Part shown: piece by piece, positions 53,935-62,991 of the stretch
Layout: each line of letters opens with the position of its first letter
Numbering within the stretch: the first letter of the stretch is position 1
Assembly: GCF_001753165.1 (NCBI RefSeq)
Contig: NZ_CP017448.1
Coordinates: forward strand, 2,126,462-2,190,461
Direction: 5' to 3'
DNA from: Acidihalobacter aeolianus
Lineage (GTDB): Bacteria > Pseudomonadota > Gammaproteobacteria > DSM-5130 > Acidihalobacteraceae
DNA: 64,000 nucleotides
The notes under the pieces: generated by a model
Database searches by the model: none
What the model was told of the DNA's origin: nothing
Seen by the model: only the letters and a program-made list of their open reading frames with translations
Position numbers and translations under genes: made by a program

Positions 53935-53963
53935 ATCTTACAGCCCAGCTCACAGGTCGTCAA
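53935..53963 (-). promoter_or_regulatory. tRNA operon promoter with GC-rich discriminator
   Basis: TTGACG (53963-53958), 17-bp spacer, TAAGAT (53940-53935) on the minus strand, followed by TCCCCGC. A GC-rich discriminator after the -10 is typical of stable-RNA promoters under stringent control. Confidence 0.65.
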
Positions 53964-53982
53964 CACCCGCCGAGGCGGAGCC

Positions 53983-54011
53983 TTGTCGCACCATGGGACG
54001 CATGCCAAAAT
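53983..54011 (+). promoter_or_regulatory. Candidate folD promoter
   Basis: TTGTCG (53983-53988), 17-bp spacer, CAAAAT (54006-54011), about 34 bp before the folD ATG. It stands back to back with the tRNA promoter, 20 bp apart. Confidence 0.45.
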
Positions 54012-54044
54012 GGAAAACTTTTTCGGATCCCGACCCAATCATTG

Positions 54045-54905
54045 ATGACCGCGACTCTCATTGACGGCAACGCGATTGCCAAACAAATACTCGACGCTTT
54101 GGCAGCCAAGGCTGGCTCACTACGCGAGCATGGGTCGAGGGTTCCTGGCCTTGCGGTCATTCTAGTGGGTAGTGATCCTGCCTCTCAGGTCTATGTGCGC
54201 AAGAAACGCGAGGATTGCGCCCTGGTTGGCTTCGCATCTCAAGCACACTTACTGCCTACAGAAACCACCCAGGACGAACTGCTTGATCTGATCGACCGCC
54301 TCAATCAAGACGCGACAATCGACGGCATTCTCGTCCAATTACCCCTGCCTGGGCACATCAATCCGGAAACAGTGATCGAGCGCATCCACCCTGACAAGGA
54401 CGTCGATGGTTTTCACCCTTACAACGTGGGCCGTCTGGCGCTGAGACTGCCTGTCCTTCGTCCCTGCACGCCTTTTGGCATCATCAAGTTACTGGACAGC
54501 ATCGGCGAAACCTACAAGGGGCGACATGCCACCATTGTTGGCGCCTCCAACATCGTCGGCCGCCCCATGGCTCTTGAATTGCTTCTGGCGGGCGCCACGG
54601 TAACCGTCTGCCACCGCTTCACGAACAACCTCGAAGAACATGTCCGTGCCGCAGATATTCTGGTAGTGGCCGTCGGCAAACCCGGCCTCGTGCCCGGCGA
54701 ATGGGTCAAACCTGGCGCGACCGTGCTCGACGTCGGGATGAATCGCATGCCGGACGGGCGACTGACCGGCGACGTGGATTTCGAGGGTGCCAAGTTGCGT
54801 GCCGCTCATATCACACCCGTGCCAGGCGGGGTTGGGCCGATGACCCGCGCCATGCTGCTGCACAACACCCTGACGGCCTATAACCACGTTCAGCGCAAAG
54901 GTTAA
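54045..54905 (+). CDS. folD: Bifunctional methylenetetrahydrofolate dehydrogenase/cyclohydrolase FolD
   Basis: Supplies 10-formyl-THF for purine and formyl-Met-tRNA synthesis. 286 aa from [15 protein letters not shown]. Active-site Tyr/Lys motif [16 protein letters not shown], conserved [23 protein letters not shown] segments, and the NADP-binding motif [17 protein letters not shown]. The open frame begins 88 codons earlier inside tRNA-Pro and was discarded. Convergent with cysS, 8 bp apart. Confidence 0.97.
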   Translation: MTATLIDGNAIAKQILDALAAKAGSLREHGSRVPGLAVILVGSDPASQVYVRKKREDCALVGFASQAHLLPTETTQDELLDLIDRLNQDATIDGILVQLPLPGHINPETVIERIHPDKDVDGFHPYNVGRLALRLPVLRPCTPFGIIKLLDSIGETYKGRHATIVGASNIVGRPMALELLLAGATVTVCHRFTNNLEEHVRAADILVVAVGKPGLVPGEWVKPGATVLDVGMNRMPDGRLTGDVDFEGAKLRAAHITPVPGGVGPMTRAMLLHNTLTAYNHVQRKG

Positions 54906-54913
54906 ATCCCCCT

Positions 54914-56311
54914 TTATCCCCCCCGCCGCCAGGTCGTGCCCGTAGGCCCGTCTTCGAGCAGGACGCCTGCAGCCGCCAACTCGTCGCGGATTTCGTCCGC
55001 ACGCGCGAAATCGCGCGCCGCACGAGCCGCCCGTCTGGCCTCAAGCAAGGCATCGATCGCCTCGTCAGAGATGACCCCGAAGGCATCCGACGTACCCTGC
55101 AGGTATGCTTCGGGAGGCGACTGCAGCAAACCCAATACGCCGCCCATCTCACGCAACAGCGCGGCCAACTCGGCGGTCACAGCTACCGATTCATCGCGTG
55201 CCTTGTTCAAGGCTCTGACCAGATCGAACAGCACCGCAATGGCAACCGGCGTGTTGAAATCATCGTCCATGGCGGCGAAAAATCGCGACTCATAGGTTTC
55301 GCGAACCCTCGGTGACACATTCGCTGCCGGGACGACACCCCGCATCGCCGTGTAGAGACGCGTCAAGGCGGCATTGGCTGCGTCGAGCTGTTCGTCCGTG
55401 TAGTTGAGCGAACTGCGGTAGTGGCTGCTCAGCAGGAAGTAGCGCACGGCCTCGGGACGATAGCGCGCAAGCATCTCGCGAAGGGAGAAGAAATTGCCCA
55501 ACGACTTGGACATCTTTTCTTCATTGATACGTACGAAACCGTTGTGCATCCAGTAATTGACGAAATGCTGGCAGGTCGCCGCCTCGCTTTGCGCGATCTC
55601 GTTTTCGTGATGCGGGAACTGCAGGTCAAGACCTCCGCCATGGATATCGAAATGCGGCCCCAACGCATGGATCGACATGGCGGAACACTCGATGTGCCAG
55701 CCGGGTCGCCCCTCCCCCCACGGCGACGCCCACGCCGGTTCGCCGGGCTTGGCCGCCTTCCAGAGCACGAAATCGAGGGGGTCGTCCTTGGCCTCGACGA
55801 CATCCACGCGAGCGCCAGCACGCAGATCGTGCGGATCCTTGCCCGACAACTGCCCGTAATGCTCGAAACGGGAGACATCGTAATAGACGTCGCCGTTGTC
55901 CGCGCGATAGGCATACCCTTTCTCGATCAGTGTTTCGATCAGCGCGATGATTTCGTCGATCGACTGCGTGGCGCGCGGCTCCAGATCGGGCGGCTGGACG
56001 CCAAGCGCACCGAGATCCTCGTGCATCGCCTGGATGAAGCGCTCGGTTAACGCACCGATGGACTCGCCGTTCTCGTGAGCACGGCGAATGATCTTGTCGT
56101 CGATATCCGTGATGTTGCGCACGTAGGTCACGTCGTAACCCAGACGACGCAGATAACGCACTACCGTATCGAATACCACGAGCATACGACCGTGCCCGAC
56201 GTGGCAGTAGTCGTAAACGGTCATCCCGCAGACGTACATGCGCACCCGACCTTCCTCGATCGGCACGAAATCATCCTTGCTGCGCGTCAGGGTGTTATAG
56301 ATCTTGAGCAT
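54914..56311 (-). CDS. cysS: Cysteinyl-tRNA synthetase
   Basis: Class I synthetase charging tRNA-Cys; 465 aa. Zinc-binding cysteine in [18 protein letters not shown] (the HxGH-type signature is HVGH), ECSAMS further on, and KMSKSLGNF near residue 265. The start [12 protein letters not shown] was preferred to an ATG three codons upstream. 18 bp after gltX on the same strand. Confidence 0.97.
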   Translation of the reverse strand: MLKIYNTLTRSKDDFVPIEEGRVRMYVCGMTVYDYCHVGHGRMLVVFDTVVRYLRRLGYDVTYVRNITDIDDKIIRRAHENGESIGALTERFIQAMHEDLGALGVQPPDLEPRATQSIDEIIALIETLIEKGYAYRADNGDVYYDVSRFEHYGQLSGKDPHDLRAGARVDVVEAKDDPLDFVLWKAAKPGEPAWASPWGEGRPGWHIECSAMSIHALGPHFDIHGGGLDLQFPHHENEIAQSEAATCQHFVNYWMHNGFVRINEEKMSKSLGNFFSLREMLARYRPEAVRYFLLSSHYRSSLNYTDEQLDAANAALTRLYTAMRGVVPAANVSPRVRETYESRFFAAMDDDFNTPVAIAVLFDLVRALNKARDESVAVTAELAALLREMGGVLGLLQSPPEAYLQGTSDAFGVISDEAIDALLEARRAARAARDFARADEIRDELAAAGVLLEDGPTGTTWRRGG

Positions 56312-56329
56312 GCATGTCATCCATAAACA

Positions 56330-57748
56330 TCATTCGGTGGTGAAACGCGCCGCGGACTGCAGCCGTTCACGGACACCCGCCTCATCCATCAGCGGAAACA
56401 CCCGCGTCATTTCAGGCCCGTGCACCTGCCCGGTGAGAGCGGCGCGCAGCGGCATGAACAGGTCGCGTCCTTTAAGACCCGTCGCAGCCCCCACCGCCTT
56501 GGCCCAGGCGCGAAAATCCTGCGGATGCTGGTCCAGCGCTTCCAGACCGGCCTCGAACAGCGACGTCGGAGCAGCCCGCATGGCCGTCTCTGCCTCGGCC
56601 GAACGCGGCGGCGACGCCTCGAAGAGGGCTTCGGCCCATAACGCCACATCGCCTGGGAAGAGCACATTATCCCGAATGGCCGCCAGGAATACATCGCGAC
56701 TGGCAGGGGGAACCGGGGCAACCGCGGCCCCGGCCCACTCCAGCAAAACGGCGTCGTCAGCGGCGGCAACGGCAAGACGCTGCCAATGATCCAGCTGATC
56801 CATGTCGAATCGGGCGGCGGCACGACCCAGGCGTGCCGTATCGAATCCGGCGGCAAGCCCCACCATATCGAGCAGACCGTCGTCGGCGTAGTTGTGGCCC
56901 AATCGCGCCAGATAATTGTTCAGTGCGGCAGGCAGATACCCGCGTCGACGCAGTTCGCTCAACCCCAGGGCGCCATGGCGTTTGGACAAGGGTGCGCCGT
57001 CGGCGCCGACGATCAGGGCGAGGTGCCCATAACTCGGCTCGCGCAGCCCAAGGGCACGCATGATCAAGAGCTGCCGCGGCGTATTGCTGATGTGATCCTC
57101 GCCACGCCACACGTGCGTGACCTCCATTAGGGCATCGTCCACGGCATTGCAGAAAAAGAAGGCCGGCGTCCCGTCTGCGCGGCGAATCACGAAGTCGCCG
57201 ATATCATCACTCGCGAACGCCTGGCGACCGCGGACCAGATCCTCGAAATCGAGTGTCTGCCCTTCCGGCACCCGAAAACGCAGCGTGTGCGCTTCACCGG
57301 CACGCACCCTGGCCTCGGCCTCCGCATGCCCCAGGTGCGCACAGGTGCCGGCATAGCGTGGAGGCTGCCCGGCAGCACGCTGGGCAGCACGCTGGGCGGT
57401 GAGTTGTTCCTGCGTGCAAAAACAGGGATAGGCGTGCCCTTCGTCCAGCAATCGCGTATAGAAGCCCTCATAGATACTGCCGCGTTCGGACTGCAAATAC
57501 GGACCGTGTCCGCCGTCGGCACCCGGGCCTTCCTGCCAGTCAAGGCCAAGCCAGCGCAGGTCGTCCTGCAAGGCCTCGGTGAATGCCGAGCGCGAGCGCT
57601 CCGCATCCGTATCCTCGATGCGCAGCAGGAATCGCCCGCCGACACTCCAGGTGTGCAGTGCCGAAAAGAGGGCCGTACGCAGGTTACCTAGGTGCAGGTT
57701 ACCGGTCGGGCTGGGAGCGAATCGGGTCTTGATGGGCAAGGTGAGCAT
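56330..57748 (-). CDS. gltX: Glutamyl-tRNA synthetase
   Basis: Class I synthetase charging tRNA-Glu; 472 aa. HIGH-type signature in FAPSPTGNLHLGNLRTALF, zinc-site residues in YPCFCTQEQL and the nearby CAHLGH, KMSKS-type loop PLSKRHGA near residue 255, and a helical C-terminal anticodon-binding domain. Divergent from ppiB. Confidence 0.96.
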   Translation of the reverse strand: MLTLPIKTRFAPSPTGNLHLGNLRTALFSALHTWSVGGRFLLRIEDTDAERSRSAFTEALQDDLRWLGLDWQEGPGADGGHGPYLQSERGSIYEGFYTRLLDEGHAYPCFCTQEQLTAQRAAQRAAGQPPRYAGTCAHLGHAEAEARVRAGEAHTLRFRVPEGQTLDFEDLVRGRQAFASDDIGDFVIRRADGTPAFFFCNAVDDALMEVTHVWRGEDHISNTPRQLLIMRALGLREPSYGHLALIVGADGAPLSKRHGALGLSELRRRGYLPAALNNYLARLGHNYADDGLLDMVGLAAGFDTARLGRAAARFDMDQLDHWQRLAVAAADDAVLLEWAGAAVAPVPPASRDVFLAAIRDNVLFPGDVALWAEALFEASPPRSAEAETAMRAAPTSLFEAGLEALDQHPQDFRAWAKAVGAATGLKGRDLFMPLRAALTGQVHGPEMTRVFPLMDEAGVRERLQSAARFTTE

Positions 57749-57826
57749 GGCGCGGATGGTAGCTGAAAGCCCGAAGCAAACAAACTTCGCACGCGCCTTC
57801 GGGTTTCACGCGCCGCCGCGAGTCCG

Positions 57827-57832
57827 TATTAT
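57827..57832 (+). promoter_or_regulatory. Candidate ppiB -10 element
   Basis: TATTAT at 57827-57832 lies 49 bp before the ppiB start in the divergent gltX-ppiB interval (133 bp). A convincing -35 is not visible. Confidence 0.25.
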
Positions 57833-57881
57833 GTCGCTCCGATACGGCCCCGAGCCACCTTTCAGAGATGAGGCTTAACCC

Positions 57882-58400
57882 ATGAGTGATCAAGCAAATC
57901 CGCAGGTCGAGTTCACCACCAGCCGCGGCACCGTCGTGCTCGAGCTTTATCCTGAGTCGGCGCCGACCACGGTCGAGAATTTCCTGAATTATGTGAACGA
58001 CGGCTTCTATGACGGGACGATCTTCCATCGCGTAATCCGCGGTTTCATGATCCAGGGCGGCGGCATGACGGATGGCATGCAGCAGAAGCCCACCGGTGTG
58101 CCGATCAAGAACGAGGCGGACAACGGCCTCAAGAACGATCTCGGAACCATCGCCATGGCACGCACTGCGATCCCGGATTCGGCGACCGCCCAGTTCTTCA
58201 TCAACGTCAAGGACAACGACTTCCTCAACTTCCAGTCCAAGACCCAGTCCGGCTGGGGATACTGCGTTTTCGGCAAGGTCGTGGAAGGCATGGACGTGGT
58301 GCACGAAATCGAACGCGTAGCGACCGGTAACCGTGCCGGGCATCAGGACGTGCCCACCGAGACCATTCTCATAGAACGCGCTGCCGTCCGCAGCGCCTGA
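57882..58400 (+). CDS. ppiB: Cyclophilin-type peptidyl-prolyl cis-trans isomerase
   Basis: 172-aa cyclophilin without a signal peptide, so cytoplasmic PpiB-type. Active-site arginine in [15 protein letters not shown], and [17 protein letters not shown]. 16 bp before lpxH, the usual ppiB-lpxH pair. Confidence 0.96.
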   Translation: MSDQANPQVEFTTSRGTVVLELYPESAPTTVENFLNYVNDGFYDGTIFHRVIRGFMIQGGGMTDGMQQKPTGVPIKNEADNGLKNDLGTIAMARTAIPDSATAQFFINVKDNDFLNFQSKTQSGWGYCVFGKVVEGMDVVHEIERVATGNRAGHQDVPTETILIERAAVRSA

Positions 58401-58416
58401 AGCCAGACACGTAGCG

Positions 58417-59145
58417 ATGCCGGCCGAACAACTGTTCATCTCGGATCTGCACCTGGACCCTTCGCGACCCGAGGTCATCGAACTGTTCCTGGCATTTCTG
58501 CAGGAGCGCGCCAGTCAGGCCGAAGCCCTGTATATCCTCGGCGACCTATTCGAATACTGGATCGGGGACGACGATACCCGCGACGGCCTGCAACCGGTAC
58601 TAACCGGTCTGCGGACCTTGTCGGATCGCGGCGTACCGGTTTACGTCATGACCGGCAACCGTGACTTCCTCATGGGGGAGGAGTTCGCCAGAAAAACGGG
58701 CTGCTCCCTGCTCGGGGACACTCACAGGATTGAGCTATTCGGAGAACCTGCAATATTGATGCATGGTGACACGCTGTGTACTGACGACCAGCCCTACCAG
58801 CAATTGCGCTGTATGCTGCGCAACCCCGACTGGCAGGACCAGTTCCTCTCCCTACCCCTTGGAGAGCGCCGCAAACAAGCGGAGAATTTGCGCAGCGAAA
58901 GCCGACAGGCCACTAGCGAAAAGGCCGAAACGATCATGGACGTGAACCCAGACACGGTTGCGGCGTGTTTTCAGGCACACGACGTGTCCATGATGATCCA
59001 CGGACATACACACCGCCCGGGCAGACATGCGCTCGATGTCGACGGGCATACACGCACACGCTGGGTACTCGGAGACTGGTATACACAGGGGAGCTTGCTC
59101 AGCGCCTCCACGGCCGGACTGACCCTGGAGACGCTTGAGCTCTAG
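58417..59145 (+). CDS. lpxH: UDP-2,3-diacylglucosamine diphosphatase LpxH
   Basis: Fourth step of lipid A synthesis, releasing UMP to give lipid X. 242-aa calcineurin-like metallophosphatase with motifs FISDLHLDPSRPE, GDLFEYWIGDDD, TGNRDFLMG, LMHGDTLCTDD and HGHTHRPGRH. Confirms an LPS-bearing outer membrane. Convergent with the small glycine-rich protein gene. Confidence 0.96.
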   Translation: MPAEQLFISDLHLDPSRPEVIELFLAFLQERASQAEALYILGDLFEYWIGDDDTRDGLQPVLTGLRTLSDRGVPVYVMTGNRDFLMGEEFARKTGCSLLGDTHRIELFGEPAILMHGDTLCTDDQPYQQLRCMLRNPDWQDQFLSLPLGERRKQAENLRSESRQATSEKAETIMDVNPDTVAACFQAHDVSMMIHGHTHRPGRHALDVDGHTRTRWVLGDWYTQGSLLSASTAGLTLETLEL

Positions 59146-59172
59146 CTGGCAGACCTTGCGCGGGCAGACAGC

Positions 59173-59559
59173 TCAGAAGATGTTGAAGATATCGTCCACG
59201 ATGTCTTCGCCAACTGCCATGCCGGCACCCAGGCCAAGACCCGTCGTCAGAGTACCCAGAAATCCGCCTCCACCCACATTCCATCCACGGGTCTGCATCG
59301 GTGGATTGGGATGCGTGGAAACCGCATTCTCAAGTTCCTGGATATGCTGCCCCATCTGCTGCAACACGAACATCGTTTGCTGCTGCTGCTGCTTGAAGGC
59401 CATCGCAATCTCACGGAGATCCATTGCCAGTTCCCGCGCGGTCGTCTGATCCGGAGCGACCTGAGGCAACTTCTGGGCGACCGCCTGCACGCGCTGCATC
59501 ACATCCTGGGATTGTGACTGAATCTGTGTAATCTGTTGTTCGGCTGAGTAGTAGTCCAT
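59173..59559 (-). CDS. Small glycine-rich protein of unknown function
   Basis: 128 aa from MDYYSAEQQITQIQSQ, with an ideal AAGGAGG site seven bases upstream. The first 90 residues are helical and Gln-rich and look like a coiled coil (KQQQQQTMFVLQQMGQHIQELENA). The C-terminal 35 residues form a Gly-rich hydrophobic stretch (GGGGFLGTLTTGLGLGAGMA) resembling a glycine zipper that could insert in a membrane or pack as an oligomer. No signal peptide, no cysteine. I do not recognise a family. It follows the secreted protein gene by 50 bp on the same strand. Confidence 0.75.
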   Translation of the reverse strand: MDYYSAEQQITQIQSQSQDVMQRVQAVAQKLPQVAPDQTTARELAMDLREIAMAFKQQQQQTMFVLQQMGQHIQELENAVSTHPNPPMQTRGWNVGGGGFLGTLTTGLGLGAGMAVGEDIVDDIFNIF

Positions 59560-59609
59560 GACAACCTCCTTAACCAACTGCTCAGTGCCATGGACACCCT
59601 AAGACGGGG

Positions 59610-60398
59610 TTAGTTCCTCGGCCAGGGTGAGGGCAAGTGTAGTGGGGCCTGCGCTGGCGCCATGCCCTGGGCACCGATCCGGTAATAGCGATAATCGGAT
59701 GGCAAGGCAAACAATGCCGCACGAACGTCTGCACCATGCCGATAGTCGGTCAGCTCCTTTCGATCGCCGTTCGGATGCCATTCGACGATGGGCATACCCA
59801 GCCTCAATACCCTGTCAGGCGCGAAAATGAGATCGGCCAGGGAACAGGCCGTCTGCATCGACCGTGGCGTCTTGTCCAGATCCGCTGCCTGCTGTCCTGC
59901 CAGCGTCGCCTTATAGGTCATCAGCGCCCGACGCACACCATCAAGCAGACCCGGGACCACCATGGCATCCATGCAGCGATCGCCGTTGGCATAGAAGGTA
60001 TAGTGCAGCGCCTGGCGCCCTCCGATCCTCGGTGCCCCCGGAACCTGTTCGTACCGTTTGCTCAGCTTGAGTGGGATCGGTGATTTGACAGCAACCTTGC
60101 GCGGCGCTATCACCAGAACGGTACCGTCACCCCGGTCCACGCTGTAGAGAGTCCGCGTGGCACGCACGAACAGCATGTAGTTGCCCTGTGCGCGCCCCTC
60201 ATCGAAACGGATATAGCCAGGCGTGACCAGCAGCCGGGTGACATATGGTGGCCGGCCATGGGGAAATTCGCGGTACTGAACAACCGTGGCGGGGCCGCTC
60301 TGTGACGTGGTGGCAGCCATCACTGCGGCAGACAACAGGCAGCCGACGAAAAGACCGAGCGACCGTAACACAAGCCACTTTCCCGCCCACCGCATCAT
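59610..60398 (-). CDS. Secreted protein of unknown function
   Basis: 262 aa. N-terminal signal peptide (about residues 1-29, hydrophobic VLRSLGLFVGCLLSAAVMA ending at an AxA-type site). The mature part is predicted to be beta-rich with repeated strand-like segments (PPYVTRLLVTPGYIRFDEG, TRTLYSVDRGDGTVLVIAP) and two cysteines (GDRCMDAM and QTACSLAD) that could form a disulfide. The general pattern recalls periplasmic LolA/RseB-like folds, but I cannot assign it. Its start overlaps the stop of the glycerate kinase gene (ATGA), so the two are coupled. Confidence 0.75.
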   Translation of the reverse strand: MMRWAGKWLVLRSLGLFVGCLLSAAVMAATTSQSGPATVVQYREFPHGRPPYVTRLLVTPGYIRFDEGRAQGNYMLFVRATRTLYSVDRGDGTVLVIAPRKVAVKSPIPLKLSKRYEQVPGAPRIGGRQALHYTFYANGDRCMDAMVVPGLLDGVRRALMTYKATLAGQQAADLDKTPRSMQTACSLADLIFAPDRVLRLGMPIVEWHPNGDRKELTDYRHGADVRAALFALPSDYRYYRIGAQGMAPAQAPLHLPSPWPRN

Positions 60399-61666
60399 TC
60401 GACGCTCTCCTTCTGATCCGAGCCAGCATTAGCTGGCATCACGGAACCGACACACAGCCCGATCACGAGATCCATGACATTCGTCCCAGTCGGGCCCGTC
60501 GAAATCAGATCGCCACTGACAGCCAAAAAACTCCCGGCATCGGCCCGCTCCAGCGCCACGTCAGGATCGAGACCTCCCGCGCACCCGCGCTCGATGCTGC
60601 CGCCATCTACCAGGGCGCCGGCATCCGAGGTCGGGCCATCGGTGCCATCGGTACCAGCGGCCAACAGCCAACAATCGTCCTGGCCGTCCAGTACAGTAGC
60701 GGCCGCCAGGGCAAAATGCTGATTCCGACCGCCGTGGCCGGGAGCGTCCGGCAGCATCACCGTGGTCTCCCCGCCACCGATCAAGAACCCCGGAGGCGCG
60801 TGCCGCAGACTGGTTGCAATTTCGCGTCCAGCCAACCCTGCATCCCCCGCAAGCAGGTGCGGCCACATCGACACCGGATATCCCGTTTCGAGCGCCGCCC
60901 GCCGAGCCGCATCCAGCGCATGCTGCAAGGACGCGACCAGATAATGCGGCACGGCCGGCAGGCCGGCCAGGTCCGCAGGTGTCGACGCCAGCCGCTCCGC
61001 AAGCCAGTCCGGCAGCCCTCCGACGGAACCGGGCAAGGGCTCTGCCAGCAGCCCCGATCCGATCGCCCTGGGATCGTCGCCAGGAACATCGGAGACGACC
61101 AGGGCGAGCGCGTCACGCCCGCCGAGCTGCCGGCGCAGACCGCCTCCCTTGATTCTCGAAAGTCGCTGGCGAACCCGGTTGACTTCGTCGATTGGTTGAC
61201 CGCTGGCAAGCAGCCAGTCCGTGGCGCGGCGCAGAAACGCGAGGTCTACGCCGGCGACGGGAACCTCGACAAGGCTCGATGCGCCGCCGGAGATCAGGAA
61301 CAGCAGCCGACCATCGACGGGTGCTGTCTCGATGAAGTCCAGCAGGGCATCGCCCGCCTGCAGGCTCCCTTCGCCCGGCCAGGGATGTTCGGCGTACATC
61401 ATGGCGAAACGCCCGTCGTTTCCCAGCGCCCCGCTCAGGTGGCCGCTCTTGGTGATGACGAGCCCGCTATGCACGGCGTCCCCCAAGACGGCCAACGCAC
61501 CGATGGTCATCGCCTCGGCCGCCTTGCCCACGGCAACCAGATGCCATGGCCCCGTATCTGGCGGATGAGTTCGCAGCCATCGTTCGACGGCGTGACCGCC
61601 CTCGACCGCCGCCAGGGCCTTCCGGTATATCGAAAGCAGGAGTTGACGCGGATCGATGTCAGCCAA
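60395..61666 (-). CDS. Glycerate 2-kinase (GckA/TtuD, MOFRL family)
   Basis: Phosphorylates D-glycerate, probably to 2-phosphoglycerate. Family motifs: LVAVGKAAEAMTIGAL, LLFLISGGASSL, FLIGGGETTVML, GHGGRNQHFALAAA and the C-terminal GTDGTDGPTSDAGALVDG. The start is uncertain: TTG at 61666 (423 aa) begins at the metZ stop and gives family length, while the next upstream ATG at 61756 lies well inside metZ. Placed between metZ and a secreted protein; glycerate use is not obviously linked to methionine synthesis. Confidence 0.88.
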   Translation of the reverse strand: MADIDPRQLLLSIYRKALAAVEGGHAVERWLRTHPPDTGPWHLVAVGKAAEAMTIGALAVLGDAVHSGLVITKSGHLSGALGNDGRFAMMYAEHPWPGEGSLQAGDALLDFIETAPVDGRLLFLISGGASSLVEVPVAGVDLAFLRRATDWLLASGQPIDEVNRVRQRLSRIKGGGLRRQLGGRDALALVVSDVPGDDPRAIGSGLLAEPLPGSVGGLPDWLAERLASTPADLAGLPAVPHYLVASLQHALDAARRAALETGYPVSMWPHLLAGDAGLAGREIATSLRHAPPGFLIGGGETTVMLPDAPGHGGRNQHFALAAATVLDGQDDCWLLAAGTDGTDGPTSDAGALVDGGSIERGCAGGLDPDVALERADAGSFLAVSGDLISTGPTGTNVMDLVIGLCVGSVMPANAGSDQKESVE

Positions 61667-62837
61667 GACCGCGCGCCAGATCGGCGATGATGTCGTCCGC
61701 CGACTCCAGACCCACCGCCACGCGCAACAGGCCGTCGGAAATCCCCGTTTCGGCACGCTGCTGCGGGCTCAGACGTCCATGCGTCGTGGTCCCTGGGTGG
61801 GTGATCGTGGTTTTCGTGTCACCGAGATTGGCGGTGATCGAGATCATTCGGGTCGCATCCACGACGCGCCAGGCCGCCGGCTGTCCGCCCCGCACCACGA
61901 AGGAGAGAATACCGCCGTAACCGCTTTGCTGGCTGCCGGCCAGCATGTGCTGGGGATGGGTGTCCAGCCCCGGGTAGTAGACCTGCTCGATCTGCGGCTG
62001 CTCGGCCAGCCACTGCGCGACGCGCAACGCGTTGGCGCAGTGCGCACGCATGCGCAGGCTCAAGGTTTCCAGTCCCTTGAGGAAGATCCAGGCGTTGAAC
62101 GGACTCATCGTCGGCCCCGCGGTACGCAGCACTCCGAAGACTTCCTTGCCCACGATCTCCGCCCCGCCCACGACGGCACCGCCCACCGCACGCCCTTGGC
62201 CATCGAGGTACTTGGTCGCCGAATGGATGACCAGATCGGCGCCCAGTGCCAGCGGTCGCTGCAGGGCAGGCGTACAGAAGCAATTATCCACCGCGAGCAA
62301 CGCCCCGCCCGCGTGGGCGATCTCTGCCAGGGCGGCGATATCGACGATCTCGGTGAGCGGATTCGACGGCGTTTCGACGAAGAGCATCCGGGTATTGGGG
62401 CGCAGAGCGACGCGCCAGCCGTCGAGATCGCACAGGTTGACGAAATCGACCTCAATGCCGAAACGACGCAGATAACGGTCGAAGAGCACCGTCGTGGTAC
62501 CGAACACGCTGCGCGAACAGATCAGATGATCGCCATGCTGCAGGGTGGCCATGCAGGCGGCCAGGATGGCGGCCATGCCCGACGCCGTAGCGACACAGGC
62601 TTCCCCGCCCTCCAGCGCGGCCAGCCGGTCCTGGAAGGTGCGCACGGTGGGGTTGGTGAAGCGGGAATAGATGTTTCCCGGAATTTCCCCGGAAAAACGC
62701 GCCGCCGCCTCCGCGGCACTGCCGAAGGCAAAGCTGGAAGTGGTGAAAATCGGCTCGGAATGCTCGCCTTCGCCGGTACGCACCTGACCGGCACGGACCG
62801 CCAGCGTGTCGAAATCGTAGTTGTCGTATGAATCCAT
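61659..62837 (-). CDS. metZ: O-succinylhomoserine sulfhydrylase
   Basis: PLP enzyme that makes homocysteine directly from O-succinylhomoserine and sulfide. 392 aa of the Cys/Met metabolism family: YSRFTNPTVRTFQDRLAALE, CVATASGMAAILA, ETPSNPLTEIVDI, and PLP lysine in HSATKYLDGQGRAVGG. MetZ rather than MetB/MetC is the best fit by overall pattern. ATG at 62837 preceded by GGAGGGG at nine bases. The leader holds a SAM-II riboswitch-like structure. Confidence 0.92.
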   Translation of the reverse strand: MDSYDNYDFDTLAVRAGQVRTGEGEHSEPIFTTSSFAFGSAAEAAARFSGEIPGNIYSRFTNPTVRTFQDRLAALEGGEACVATASGMAAILAACMATLQHGDHLICSRSVFGTTTVLFDRYLRRFGIEVDFVNLCDLDGWRVALRPNTRMLFVETPSNPLTEIVDIAALAEIAHAGGALLAVDNCFCTPALQRPLALGADLVIHSATKYLDGQGRAVGGAVVGGAEIVGKEVFGVLRTAGPTMSPFNAWIFLKGLETLSLRMRAHCANALRVAQWLAEQPQIEQVYYPGLDTHPQHMLAGSQQSGYGGILSFVVRGGQPAAWRVVDATRMISITANLGDTKTTITHPGTTTHGRLSPQQRAETGISDGLLRVAVGLESADDIIADLARGLG

Positions 62838-62846
62838 GCGGTTGAA

Positions 62847-62931
62847 CCCCTCCGCCGGGTATGATTTTGACTGCGCGGGGCCGGCATGCGCCGACCCGCC
62901 AAAAGCGCTAAAGCAGGTCCGGAAGGGCCTC
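62847..62931 (-). promoter_or_regulatory. Expression platform of the metZ riboswitch
   Basis: Downstream of the aptamer, GCTAAAGC (62941-62934, also the aptamer 3' strand) can pair with GCTTTAGC (62914-62907), with AGGCCC/GGACCT inside and a TTCC loop. If this hairpin does not form, CCCTTCCG (62927-62920) can pair with CGGAGGGG (62854-62847), which contains the metZ ribosome-binding site. A second GC hairpin around GCAT (about 62902-62876) lies between. Both alternatives are read from complementarity only. Confidence 0.55.
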
Positions 62932-62985
62932 TCGCTTTAGCCGCATTTATAAAGCGCCCGCAAGCTGAAGACTCAAATCGGCGCT
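62932..62985 (-). promoter_or_regulatory. SAM-II riboswitch aptamer upstream of metZ
   Basis: On the minus strand P1 is AGCGCC (62985-62980) with GGCGCT (62958-62953). The loop opens with GATTTGA, as in known SAM-II RNAs (GAUUUAA/GAUUUG), and closes with TTGCG. After P1 comes TTATAAATG, matching the AUAAAUG joining loop, then GGCTAAAGC, matching the invariant GCUAAA. GCTTGC of the loop pairs with GCTAAAGC as the pseudoknot P2, leaving the U and one A bulged as expected at the SAM site. Located before a methionine gene. Confidence 0.82.
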
Positions 62986-62991
62986 GATCGA

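Noticed and set aside
60245-61690. 481-codon plus-strand frame antisense to the glycerate kinase gene
   Set aside because: The kinase has clear family motifs; the antisense product is Arg/Gln/Pro-rich without any domain.
61656-62831. 391-codon plus-strand frame antisense to metZ
   Set aside because: Same reasoning: metZ motifs and its ribosome-binding site fix the coding strand.
62907-62941. metZ leader hairpin read as a simple intrinsic terminator
   Set aside because: Only GCTTTTGG follows the stem, too poor a T-run, and its 5' arm is part of the SAM-II-like pseudoknot, so an alternative structure fits better. If it terminated, SAM binding would turn metZ on, contrary to expectation.
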